Assembly (NCBI GenBank): GCA_028686055.1
Contig: JAQUCU010000009.1
Location: forward strand, 1 to 32,264
Direction of reading: 5' to 3'
From: Desulfuromonadaceae bacterium
GTDB taxonomy: Bacteria; Desulfobacterota; Desulfuromonadia; Geobacterales; Pseudopelobacteraceae
DNA: 32,264 nt
Made by a program: the position numbers and the translations under genes. Positions 15,374 to 23,443 of the stretch are shown piece by piece (within the stretch, counting starts at the first letter, position 1; each line of letters begins with the position of its first letter). The notes beneath the pieces were generated by a model, which was not told where the DNA came from, did not search any database, and was given only the letters and a program-made list of their open reading frames with translations.

Positions 15374-17674
15374 TCACGCGCTGGTGTAATCACAACCCTC
15401 TTTGGGACACTTCAAAAATTCACCCTTACGCTTATAGATCTTTTTAACCAGCAGCGGGAAGCCGCATTTCGGGCAGGGGCTTTCCACCGGGAGGTCCCAC
15501 AGGGCGAATTTGCACTGGGGGTAGCGGTTGCAGGAGTAGAACAGCTTGCCGAAGCGCGATTTCTTCTCCGTCAGCTCACCCTCCTTGCACTCGGGACAGA
15601 CCACACCGGTGCTTACCGGCTTGACCAGCGGCTGGATATTTTTGCACGCCGGATAGCCGGAGCAGGCGAGGTATTTGCCAAAGCGGCCATCCTTGATCAG
15701 CATCGGCAGTCCGCACTTTTCGCATTTTTCTTCCGAAACTACCGGTTCTACTATTTCACCATCCTGATCGACGTTGCGAGTATATTTGCACCCTTCCTGA
15801 AAACCGGAACAGGCGATGAATTTGCCGCGCTTGCCAAGCTTTACGACCAGTGGCTTGCCGCATTCAGGGCAGAGCTCATCGGTCGCTTCAGTCGTCAGGT
15901 CGGCCTTATTAACTTCACCCTCCTTCTGTTTCAGCAGGGCAATAAACGGCTCCCAGAATTCCTTCAGCAGCGGCTTCCACTCTTTTTCACCACGCGAGAC
16001 CTGATCAAGTTCCTCTTCAAGCCCGGCGGTGAAATTATAGTCGACATACTTCTGGAAATGGGCCGTCAGCAGGTCGCTGACCACCATGCCGACATCTTCC
16101 GGGAAGAAGCGCTTTTTGTCGAGGCGGGTATACTTCCTCTCCACCAGGGTGTTCATAATCGAGGCAAAGGTTGACGGGCGGCCGATGCCGTACTCCTCCA
16201 GCGTCTTGACCAGGGTCGCCTCGGTATAACGTGGCGGCGGCTGGGTGAAATGCTGCTCGGGGAGAACTTCATTCAACTTGAGCGCAGCCCCTTCATCCAT
16301 GGCCGGCAGCAACCCCTCTTTTTCTTCATCCTGATCATCCAGCCCTTCAATGTACAGCTTCATGAAACCGGGAAAACGGATAACAGTGCCGGCGGCACGC
16401 AGCCCGGCCCTGTCTGCTCCGGCAAATGGCCCGGAGGCTGGCGGCGCAGACAGCTCTGCGACGATATCAACCGATGTCTGATCCAGCAGCGCTTCAGCCA
16501 TCTGGCAGGCGACGGTCCGCTTCCAGATCAGCTCATACAGCCTGTACAGGTCAGGCGTCAAAAACTTCTTCATTTCGATCGGGGTCTTGGCAATATAGGT
16601 CGGCCGGACCGCCTCATGGGCTTCCTGGGCATTTTTGGATTTGGTCTTGAAGATCCGCGGCTTGGCCAGTGCGTATTCCTTGCCGTACATGGTGGAGATG
16701 ACGTCATGGGCATCTGCCAGTGCCAGCGTTGAAAGATTGACGCTGTCGGTACGCATGTAGGTGATCAGACCGACCGTCCCTTCGGCGCCGATGTCAATCC
16801 CTTCATAGAGTTTCTGCGCTGTGGACATGGTCTTTTTGGCGGAGAAGCCGAGCTTGCGCGAAGCCTCCTGCTGGAGGGTAGAGGTCGTGAACGGTGGTGA
16901 CGGGTTGCGTTTTTTCTCGGTTTTGGTGATTTTGGCCACTTGATAGCTGCCTGACTGCAGTGCGGCTTTCAGAGCGGCCGCAACATCCTCACCGGGGATA
17001 TCGAACTTGCCGAGTTTTTTGCCACCCACATCCACCAGACCGGCTTTAAATTCCTGCCCCGCGGCAATCCCCAGGCGGGCGGCAACCGTCCAGTATTCCT
17101 GTTCATTGAAGGCGAGGATTTCTTTCTCACGTTCACAGACCAGCCTCAGCGCCACCGACTGGACACGCCCGGCGGAAAGTCCGTAGCGGATCTTTTTCCA
17201 GAGAAATGGCGACAGGTTGAAGCCGACCAGATAGTCCAGAATCGAGCGGGCCTGCTGGGCGTTCACCAGATCGAGGGCGATATCGCGGGGATTCTGGACG
17301 GCATGCAGAATAGCCTCTTTGGTGATCTCGTGAAACTCGACGCGCTGGATCTTGATGCCGGGGCTCTTTTTATCCAGCCCGAGTGCCGCCAGCAGATGCC
17401 AGGAGATGGCTTCCCCTTCACGGTCGGGGTCAGTTGCAAGCAGCAGTCGATCCGCCCCCTTGAGCGCTTCTTTTATTGCATCGAGATGCTTTTTGCTTTC
17501 CGGCAGCACGTGGTACTTCGGCTCAAACCCCTTCTCGATATCCACCGATCCCTGCTTGCTCGGGAGGGCCCGCACATGCCCGAATGAAGCCAGGACCTTA
17601 AAATCGGGGCCCAGAAATTTTTCTATGGTTTTCCCCTTGGCGGGGGATTCAACGATGACAAGGTTTTTCGACAT
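15374..17674 (-). CDS. topA: DNA topoisomerase I
   Basis: A 766-residue type IA topoisomerase that relaxes negative supercoils. The TOPRIM domain shows VESPAKGKTIEKFLG (8-22) and DPDREGEAISWHL (82-94) with the acidic metal-binding residues. The active-site Tyr is Tyr306 in GLITYMRTDS. The strand-binding GRVQSVALR (169-177) is intact. The C-terminus carries four zinc-ribbon repeats (CPECGKP..., CEKCGLP..., CPECKEG..., CPKCGFP...), more than some homologues, which bind single-stranded DNA. dprA ends only 14 bp before its start, so the two are co-transcribed; trmFO follows after 112 bp. Length and motifs leave no doubt. Confidence 0.98.
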   Translation of the reverse strand: MSKNLVIVESPAKGKTIEKFLGPDFKVLASFGHVRALPSKQGSVDIEKGFEPKYHVLPESKKHLDAIKEALKGADRLLLATDPDREGEAISWHLLAALGLDKKSPGIKIQRVEFHEITKEAILHAVQNPRDIALDLVNAQQARSILDYLVGFNLSPFLWKKIRYGLSAGRVQSVALRLVCEREKEILAFNEQEYWTVAARLGIAAGQEFKAGLVDVGGKKLGKFDIPGEDVAAALKAALQSGSYQVAKITKTEKKRNPSPPFTTSTLQQEASRKLGFSAKKTMSTAQKLYEGIDIGAEGTVGLITYMRTDSVNLSTLALADAHDVISTMYGKEYALAKPRIFKTKSKNAQEAHEAVRPTYIAKTPIEMKKFLTPDLYRLYELIWKRTVACQMAEALLDQTSVDIVAELSAPPASGPFAGADRAGLRAAGTVIRFPGFMKLYIEGLDDQDEEKEGLLPAMDEGAALKLNEVLPEQHFTQPPPRYTEATLVKTLEEYGIGRPSTFASIMNTLVERKYTRLDKKRFFPEDVGMVVSDLLTAHFQKYVDYNFTAGLEEELDQVSRGEKEWKPLLKEFWEPFIALLKQKEGEVNKADLTTEATDELCPECGKPLVVKLGKRGKFIACSGFQEGCKYTRNVDQDGEIVEPVVSEEKCEKCGLPMLIKDGRFGKYLACSGYPACKNIQPLVKPVSTGVVCPECKEGELTEKKSRFGKLFYSCNRYPQCKFALWDLPVESPCPKCGFPLLVKKIYKRKGEFLKCPKEGCDYTSA

Positions 17675-17688
17675 AGGTAAAGTAGTCC

Positions 17689-18783
17689 TTATCCAGTAAC
17701 GGCGTAGTGTGTACCGGGCAGAGGTGTAACCGCCCCCTTGAGTTCAAGGTGCAGTAACATAGAGGAAACCTCCCCGGCTGTCAATTCAGTTTGGGATATG
17801 ATGTCATCGATGTGCAGCGGCGAGCGGGCAAGGAGCTCGTAAATGCATGCCTCTTTCGGCGTCAGGGCAAAGATACGGGGCGACGGCTGAAACAACGGTG
17901 CATCGGCAGACGCAAGGGCGCCACCGGGCAGTTCCTCCAGGATATCCTCGACACAGTCCACCAGCTTTGCCCCCTGCTTGATCAGGCGATTGCAGCCACG
18001 GCTGGTGGCGAAAGAGATATTCCCCGGCACGGCATAAACGTCCCGCCCGTGCTCCAGCGCATACTGGGCGGTGATCAGTGAGCCGCTCTTCTCAGCGGCC
18101 TCAACGACCAGCACGCCGCTGGAAAGCCCGCTGATGATCCGGTTGCGGCGGGGAAAGTTTTCGGCCAGCGGCAGGGTCCCGAGCGGGAATTCAGACACCA
18201 GGCACCCTTTTTCCGCCATTTCCTCAAAGAGCGGACGGTTTTCGGGAGGATATACCTTGTCAACACCGCACCCCAGCACACCAATGCTCCTTCCTCCAGC
18301 ATGCAGCGCTCCCCGGTGAGCCGCCGTATCGACACCGCGCGCCATCCCCGATACTACACAGACCCCATGGACGGCGAGAGACCCGGCCAGCTTCCCGGTT
18401 GTCATCAACCCGTAGGAGGTTGCCCGGCGTGAGCCGACAATGGCGATTGAAAGTTCACCGGAGCGCAGCTTCCCTTTGATATACAGAAACGGGGGAGGAT
18501 CGGGAATCTCGAAGAGTGACTTGGGGTAGTCAGGCGAGAGGTAGGTCACCAGGCGCGCAGCGCTCGTCTCGAGCCGACGGCACTCCTCCTCGGCGAAGCG
18601 GCGCCACTCGCCGTTCTTGAGCCCCTCAACCATTGAAGGGGTCACGCCCCTGATGCCGGCAAGTGACGCCGGAGATGCCTTCAACGCAGCTTCAGGAGTA
18701 TCAAAACGCTCCAGAAGACGCCGGAAGGCAACGTTACCGATACCGGGAACCGCTTTAAGACCTATCCAGTAAAAATTTTCCAT
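17689..18783 (-). CDS. dprA: DNA-protecting/processing protein DprA (Smf)
   Basis: A 364-residue protein that loads RecA on incoming single-stranded DNA during natural transformation. After an N-terminal helix-hairpin-helix part (about 1-70) comes the Rossmann-like DprA core: IAIVGSRRATSYG, GVCVVSGMARGVDTAAH, VLGCGVDKVYPPEN, SEFPLG and FPRRNRIISGLS. A C-terminal winged-helix domain (about 300-360) is present. The frame is open upstream to 18891, but ATG at 18783 (MENFYWIGLKAVPG) fits the family start and has AGGA close by. It is the first gene of the dprA-topA-trmFO group. A terminator hairpin ends about 20 bp upstream, so its own promoter must lie within or before the LysM gene, or it depends on read-through. 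Confidence 0.96.
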   Translation of the reverse strand: MENFYWIGLKAVPGIGNVAFRRLLERFDTPEAALKASPASLAGIRGVTPSMVEGLKNGEWRRFAEEECRRLETSAARLVTYLSPDYPKSLFEIPDPPPFLYIKGKLRSGELSIAIVGSRRATSYGLMTTGKLAGSLAVHGVCVVSGMARGVDTAAHRGALHAGGRSIGVLGCGVDKVYPPENRPLFEEMAEKGCLVSEFPLGTLPLAENFPRRNRIISGLSSGVLVVEAAEKSGSLITAQYALEHGRDVYAVPGNISFATSRGCNRLIKQGAKLVDCVEDILEELPGGALASADAPLFQPSPRIFALTPKEACIYELLARSPLHIDDIISQTELTAGEVSSMLLHLELKGAVTPLPGTHYAVTG

Positions 18784-18802
18784 TTTCCTGCCCGGGAACA
18801 AC

Positions 18803-18831
18803 AAAAAAAGACCGGCCCTGAGCCGGTCTTT
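18803..18831 (-). terminator. Rho-independent terminator after the LysM gene
   Basis: AAAGACCGGC (18807-18816) and GCCGGTCTTT (18822-18831) form a perfect 10-bp stem with a 5-nt loop. On the minus strand it ends in seven Ts (18803-18809, three of them in the stem). It lies 14 bp past the LysM gene stop and only about 20 bp before the dprA start. Confidence 0.9.
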
Positions 18832-18844
18832 AAAACAGATGCTG

Positions 18845-19843
18845 TTATTTGGTCTGGCTGACGAGCCGGTCACCTTTGTAAATTGTATCAATGCTTTTGA
18901 CTACCAGCGCGGTTGATGTTTTTTTACCGGTTTCAAGGATCACCAATGCGCCCAGCAGTTCCTGTGGCAGCTTATCGATGCGCCCTTCCACATACTTCTG
19001 GTCGATTGTCACATCCCGGCTGATGTAAAGCATGTTGCCGACCTCGGCTCCCTGACTGGATCCAAGATCGATATAGACTATGTCTCCGGCGGCAATGATG
19101 TTGACACCGCTGAAACTGTCAATTATGTACCCTTTGAGATCGTTACGGCAGCTTTTCAGCGCGATCTCGCGACGGTGACTCTCCCTGTAGGGGAGCAGGT
19201 AGGCCCCGGGGCCGATTTCCCTGTATGATTTTGTAATAATGGCCCGGGATGCCTTGCGCTCAACATCGGTCAGCTGCAGAGTACCGAGCGGAATCATCTT
19301 GTAGCCCATCTCCTCGCTATCCACAGGGTGCTTGACCGCTATATCTTTGAGAAATATGGAAAATTTATCACCGCTGCCGGCATTCTGTTCGGAACCTATA
19401 TCGGTGTAGACTATATCGTCAACACCAGCCACCTTCCGATTGTGATGCCCCCCGACCACCAGACCGTAGGGTTTGAAACCTTTCTCCGCCAGAAACCCTT
19501 CAGTGCCGTAGAGTGTGTAGGTCTTCTCGGCGGCAACCTCCTGAAGCGGTTCAGCTGCCGCGGCAGGAGCGTTCTGAGCAACCGGCTCTTGGGGAACAAA
19601 CTCGATCCGATCGGGGAAAATGCGCAGCTTCTGACCGGGGTAGATAAAATGCGGATTTGTCACTTGGCCGTTTTTGGACCACATGTTCGGCCAGTATTCC
19701 GGATCCTTGATAAAACGATCGGAGAGCCCCCAGAGGGTATCACCCTGCTTGATGACATATATGGCAGGCTCGTCATGACCGGCGGCAGAAACGATAGACG
19801 GCATGACCAGAAGAGCCAATAGCAGCAGCAACCTGATTTTCAT
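18845..19843 (-). CDS. Secreted LysM-domain peptidoglycan-binding protein
   Basis: A 332-residue protein with a signal peptide (hydrophobic LLLLLALLVMPSIVSA, cleavage after about residue 20) and one LysM domain at about 30-80 (YVIKQGDTLWGLSDRF ... FIYPGQKLRIFP), which binds peptidoglycan. A Pro/Ala/Glu-rich linker follows (about 84-105), then a roughly 220-residue domain of unknown function with repeated beta-like segments (for example GDIVYIDLGSSQGAEVGNMLYI) that resembles other envelope LysM proteins in Geobacter. The start at 19843 (ATG, GAGG 8 bp upstream) is preferred to a GTG three codons earlier. It follows the CpoB-like lipoprotein gene by 46 bp and shares its promoter; the pair probably serves cell-envelope upkeep. 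Confidence 0.88.
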   Translation of the reverse strand: MKIRLLLLLALLVMPSIVSAAGHDEPAIYVIKQGDTLWGLSDRFIKDPEYWPNMWSKNGQVTNPHFIYPGQKLRIFPDRIEFVPQEPVAQNAPAAAAEPLQEVAAEKTYTLYGTEGFLAEKGFKPYGLVVGGHHNRKVAGVDDIVYTDIGSEQNAGSGDKFSIFLKDIAVKHPVDSEEMGYKMIPLGTLQLTDVERKASRAIITKSYREIGPGAYLLPYRESHRREIALKSCRNDLKGYIIDSFSGVNIIAAGDIVYIDLGSSQGAEVGNMLYISRDVTIDQKYVEGRIDKLPQELLGALVILETGKKTSTALVVKSIDTIYKGDRLVSQTK

Positions 19844-19889
19844 ATGTAGCACCTCATTCGCCTTTGATTTGATTTAGGACAGCCCCGAT

Positions 19890-20618
19890 TCAATGTGTGT
19901 TCAGGCGTTCACGGGCCTTTATTGCGGCAGTGCTGCTTGGAAATGATTTGATGATTCTTTCGAAAATCACCGTTGCCTTTTCCTTCTCTTTCATGGCAGA
20001 AAGCGTATAACCTAGCTTCAGAAGCGCATCCGGGACCTTGGCACTTTTCGGATAGTTCTCCGACACCTTTAAAAAAGCCTCTTTTGCCTTCGGGAGGTCT
20101 GAAAGAGTGTAGTGGCATTCACCTATCCAGTACACGGCATTGGCAGCGTAGTCGCTCTGAGGATTGTTCCTGAGAAATGACTCGAACGATACAATTGCAG
20201 CCGAAAAGTTGTTGGTGCTGTACAGGCCGAATGACTTGATATATTCGGCCGGGGGGCCGGATTCACTGGTTTCTTTGACCTGCGACGGTTTATTGACAAT
20301 TTCAACTTTGGGTGTTCGCGCCAGCTGCACAAGGCTTGCGACCGTGGCCTTGAGTTCATCGTCGGAGGTTTGCAGCCCATTATATTTCTCTTTCAGTAGT
20401 TTTATTTCATTGACTGCCGACTGAATGTGCTCTTCCTGAACCTGCAGCAAACCGGCAAGTTCATTGTGACGCTGCTCGGCTTTTTTTGAAGACTGGATCA
20501 GAAATTCGATTTTTGCTTCGGATTCGGCCTGACGCTTTACCATCAGATCGTTGGCGGCGCACCCTGAAAGGGAAATACATACAAACATATATGGTAACAA
20601 GCGGCTGACAGACGGCAT
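19890..20618 (-). CDS. CpoB/YbgF-like Tol-Pal lipoprotein with coiled coil and tetratricopeptide repeats
   Basis: A 242-residue protein with a lipoprotein signal ending in LSGC (Cys20), so it is probably lipid-anchored, unlike E. coli CpoB, which is soluble. Residues about 30-90 are a charged heptad-like coiled coil (trimerisation region), and residues about 125-240 hold TPR-like repeats (SFLRNNPQSDYAANAVYWIGECHY, ENYPKSAKVPDALLKLGY). This is the YbgF/CpoB layout, a factor coordinating peptidoglycan synthesis with outer-membrane constriction. The other tol-pal genes are not in the window. ATG at 20618 has a GGGGGGA site close upstream. A good promoter precedes it and the LysM gene follows. 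Confidence 0.85.
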   Translation of the reverse strand: MPSVSRLLPYMFVCISLSGCAANDLMVKRQAESEAKIEFLIQSSKKAEQRHNELAGLLQVQEEHIQSAVNEIKLLKEKYNGLQTSDDELKATVASLVQLARTPKVEIVNKPSQVKETSESGPPAEYIKSFGLYSTNNFSAAIVSFESFLRNNPQSDYAANAVYWIGECHYTLSDLPKAKEAFLKVSENYPKSAKVPDALLKLGYTLSAMKEKEKATVIFERIIKSFPSSTAAIKARERLNTH

Positions 20619-20647
20619 AATCCCCCCATTTAACGTACTTTTTCATA

Positions 20648-20675
20648 ATTAAAGCGATATAGTTGTCTTTGTCAA
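20648..20675 (-). promoter_or_regulatory. Sigma-70 promoter of the CpoB-LysM operon
   Basis: On the minus strand TTGACA (20670-20675) lies 16 bp before TTTAAT (20648-20653), a five-of-six -10 match. Transcription would start near 20641, about 23 bp before the CpoB-like ATG. Confidence 0.65.
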
Positions 20676-20775
20676 GTTAAAGGTGCCTTTTCAGTTTTAT
20701 TGGCAGTCCGATTATGCTAGCATCAGAACCCCGCGAATAAAGCGCACCGCCCAACACTTTTTATTGGAACTCCCC

Positions 20776-22011
20776 ATGCATAGACCCGAATTGCTGGCTC
20801 CGGCCGGTAATATGGAAAAACTCAGGATTGCAGTGCACTATGGCGCCGATGCCGTGTACCTTGGCGGCCAGGCCTTCGGACTCCGTAATATGGCCGACAA
20901 CTTTTCCGTGGATGATATGAAGGCGGCACTCGATTTTTGCCACGCCAGAAATGTAAAAGCCTATCTTACGATCAACAGCTATCCGCGCAATGAATCACTC
21001 CCGGGACTGGAGGAGTATCTGGCAAAGATTGCCCCGCTCCCCTTCGACGCCTATATTGTCGCCGACCCCGGAGTCATTGATGCGGTGCGGCAGATATCGC
21101 CGGAGCGCGAACTGCACCTCTCCACCCAGGCCAACACCATCAACTGGCGCTCTGCCCGGTTCTGGCAGCAGCAGGGGGTCCGCCGGATCAATATGGCCCG
21201 TGAGATGAGCCTCGACAATATCGGCGAAACGGTAACAAAAGTTCCGGGAATGGAATTTGAGGCCTTCGTACACGGGGCGCTGTGCATCTCCTATTCCGGC
21301 CGCTGCCTGATATCCAGCATGCTGACCGGACGCGACGCCAACCAGGGCGAGTGCACCCACCCCTGCCGCTGGAGCTACCATCTGGTGGAGGAATCACGAC
21401 CGGGCGAATATTTCCCGGTCGTGGAGGACGAAAACGGCACCTTCATCTTCAACTCCCGCGATCTCTGTCTGCTGGAGCACCTTCCGGCTCTTGTCACCAG
21501 CGGGGTGCATGCCCTCAAGATCGAGGGACGCATGAAGGGGATCAACTACGTCGCCTCGGTGTTGCGGGTCTATCGTCAGGCCCTTGACGAATATCTTGCA
21601 AACCCCGCCGGATGGCGCTGCCGTCCCGAATGGCTTGACGAACTGGCCAAACTGAGCCATCGCGGCTACACGACCGGATTCCTGTTCGGACAGCCGCACA
21701 ACGTCGGGCAGGAGTACGAGTCGGCCTACATCCGCAGTCACGATTTTGTCGGAGTGGTCGACGAGGTCCGGGACGACGGGGTACTTCTCATAAGCGTGCG
21801 CAACAGGATAAAGGGGGGGGATGTGATCGAATTCATCGGCCCGGGGATGCGGAGCAACTCCCTGACTCTGCAGCAATTTTTGCTTCTTCCCGAGCGCGGG
21901 GCGCCGGTCCCGGCTGAAGCCGCCAATCCGAACCAGCGGATTCTTCTGACCGTACCGTTTGCGGTCGAAGAGGGGGATCTCCTGCGCCGCGAGAAGATTG
22001 CAACAACGTAA
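20776..22011 (+). CDS. U32 peptidase-family protein, TrhP-like tRNA uridine hydroxylation factor
   Basis: A 411-residue protein opening with the family signature PELLAPAGNMEKLRIAVHYGADAVYLGG. The U32 hallmark EAFVHGALCISYSGRCLISS (about 160-180) and GRDANQGECTHPCRW are intact, giving the cysteines that probably hold an iron-sulfur cluster. The second half carries the LKIEGRMKG and HRGYTTGF blocks. TrhP (YegQ) in E. coli makes 5-hydroxyuridine-34 in tRNA using prephenate; RlhA, a relative, modifies 23S rRNA, so the substrate is inferred from length and the GECTHPC block. The frame is open upstream to 20683, but ATG at 20776 is at the conserved start. It precedes dnaB by 32 bp. A run of eight Gs at 21813-21820 lies in the coding region. 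Confidence 0.85.
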   Translation: MHRPELLAPAGNMEKLRIAVHYGADAVYLGGQAFGLRNMADNFSVDDMKAALDFCHARNVKAYLTINSYPRNESLPGLEEYLAKIAPLPFDAYIVADPGVIDAVRQISPERELHLSTQANTINWRSARFWQQQGVRRINMAREMSLDNIGETVTKVPGMEFEAFVHGALCISYSGRCLISSMLTGRDANQGECTHPCRWSYHLVEESRPGEYFPVVEDENGTFIFNSRDLCLLEHLPALVTSGVHALKIEGRMKGINYVASVLRVYRQALDEYLANPAGWRCRPEWLDELAKLSHRGYTTGFLFGQPHNVGQEYESAYIRSHDFVGVVDEVRDDGVLLISVRNRIKGGDVIEFIGPGMRSNSLTLQQFLLLPERGAPVPAEAANPNQRILLTVPFAVEEGDLLRREKIATT

Positions 22012-22043
22012 AACTACAATCAGAACACCAAGGAAATATTCGC

Positions 22044-23405
22044 ATGACCGACCCAAAACTCCCCCCCCAGAACCTTGACGCCGAGATGTCCATCCTGGGC
22101 GGCATTCTGATCGACAACGACGCCATCAACCGTGTGCTGGAAAGCATCGTTCCGGAAGATTTCTACCGCGAGGCGCATCGCAAAATATTTTTGGCGATGA
22201 TGCAGCTGTCGGACAGACGTGAACCATGCGACCTGGTAACACTGACCGAAATACTGCGTAAAAAGGGAGAGCTGGATGAGGTCGGCGGTGCCGCCTACCT
22301 ACTCATGCTGGTCGATTACGTCCCGACAGCAGCCAATGTCACCTATTACTGCAAGATCGTCAAAGAGAAGTCGGTCAACCGCAAGCTGATCACTGTCGCC
22401 ACCGGAATAGTCACCCGCAGCTACGAGGACCAGACAGACGTCAATGAGCTGCTTGACAAGGCCCAGAAGGATCTATACGAGATCGGCGAGAACAAGCTGC
22501 GACCGCAGTATGTACCGATCCAGCCACTCATCAAAGAGGCGTTCAAGACACTCAAGTCACTGAATGACCGCAAAGAGCACATCACCGGCGTGCCCACCGG
22601 CTATACCGATCTTGATCAGATGACCGCCGGCTTCCAGCCGAGCAACCTGATCATAATAGCCGCCAGGCCTTCGATGGGCAAAACCACTCTGGCTCTCAAC
22701 ATCGCCCAGCACGCCAGCGCCGAGAGCAAGAAGAAGACCGCGTCGGTTATCTTCTCGCTGGAGATGAGCAAGGAAGACCTGGTCATGCGTTTTCTTGCCT
22801 CCATCGCCCGGGTCGACTTCGGGCGGATGCGCACCGGCCACTTCCAGGACAGCGACTGGCCGCGCCTCACCAGGGCGGCCGGAATCCTCCATGATGCCAA
22901 AATTTTCATCGATGACACCCCGGCCATCAGCGTTCTGGAGCTCCGTTCCAAGGCACGCCGCCTGAAGAGTGAACATGATATCGGGCTGATCATCGTCGAC
23001 TATCTGCAGTTGATGAAAGCCGGCACCCGCATCGAATCACGCCAGCAGGAGATCTCCGAGATTTCCCAGTCACTTAAGGCGCTGGCCAAAGAGCTGAGCG
23101 TACCGGTCATAGCCCTTTCCCAGCTGAACCGGGAACTGGAAAAACGCGGCGACAAGCGTCCGATGATGAGCGATCTGCGTGAATCCGGCGCCATCGAGCA
23201 GGATGCCGACGTGATCATGTTCGTCTACCGCGAGGCGGTCTACTGCGAGCAGTGCCGCAAACGCGACGGTTCCTGCACACAGGGACACGACCGCAATGCC
23301 GAACTGATCATCGGCAAGCAGCGTAACGGTGCGATCGGCACAGTCAGTCTCGCTTTTTTTGGCGAACATACCCGTTTTGAGAACCTGAGTGATCGGAGCG
23401 AATAG
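22044..23405 (+). CDS. dnaB: Replicative DNA helicase DnaB
   Basis: A 453-residue hexameric helicase that unwinds DNA at the replication fork. The N-terminal domain (NLDAEMSILGGILIDNDAI, 10-29, to about 110) contacts primase. The RecA-like domain has Walker A AARPSMGKTTLALN (206-219), Walker B LIIVDYLQLM (315-324), the conserved SQLNRELEKRGDKRP (359-373) and DLRESGAIEQDAD (377-389). Between FVYRE and AELIIGKQRNG it has a Cys-rich insert (Cys401, Cys404, Cys411, His415) that could bind zinc, absent from E. coli DnaB. AAGGA lies 9 bp before ATG. A run of eight Cs at 22061-22068 falls in codons 6-9. Close spacing with the TrhP-like gene and the following gene suggests one transcript. Confidence 0.97.
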   Translation: MTDPKLPPQNLDAEMSILGGILIDNDAINRVLESIVPEDFYREAHRKIFLAMMQLSDRREPCDLVTLTEILRKKGELDEVGGAAYLLMLVDYVPTAANVTYYCKIVKEKSVNRKLITVATGIVTRSYEDQTDVNELLDKAQKDLYEIGENKLRPQYVPIQPLIKEAFKTLKSLNDRKEHITGVPTGYTDLDQMTAGFQPSNLIIIAARPSMGKTTLALNIAQHASAESKKKTASVIFSLEMSKEDLVMRFLASIARVDFGRMRTGHFQDSDWPRLTRAAGILHDAKIFIDDTPAISVLELRSKARRLKSEHDIGLIIVDYLQLMKAGTRIESRQQEISEISQSLKALAKELSVPVIALSQLNRELEKRGDKRPMMSDLRESGAIEQDADVIMFVYREAVYCEQCRKRDGSCTQGHDRNAELIIGKQRNGAIGTVSLAFFGEHTRFENLSDRSE

Positions 23406-23443
23406 TTTCATCAGATTGAAACATTCAATTACGGAGGCCGGCT

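Noticed and set aside
15347..16174. 275-codon open frame on the plus strand opposite topA
   Set aside because: It lies over the zinc-ribbon part of topA and reflects its codon use; no domain or ribosome binding site supports it.
20699..20717. Possible sigma-54 site TTGGCAG ... TATGC before the TrhP-like gene
   Set aside because: The GG to GC distance is 2 bp longer than sigma-54 promoters allow, and the core match is poor.
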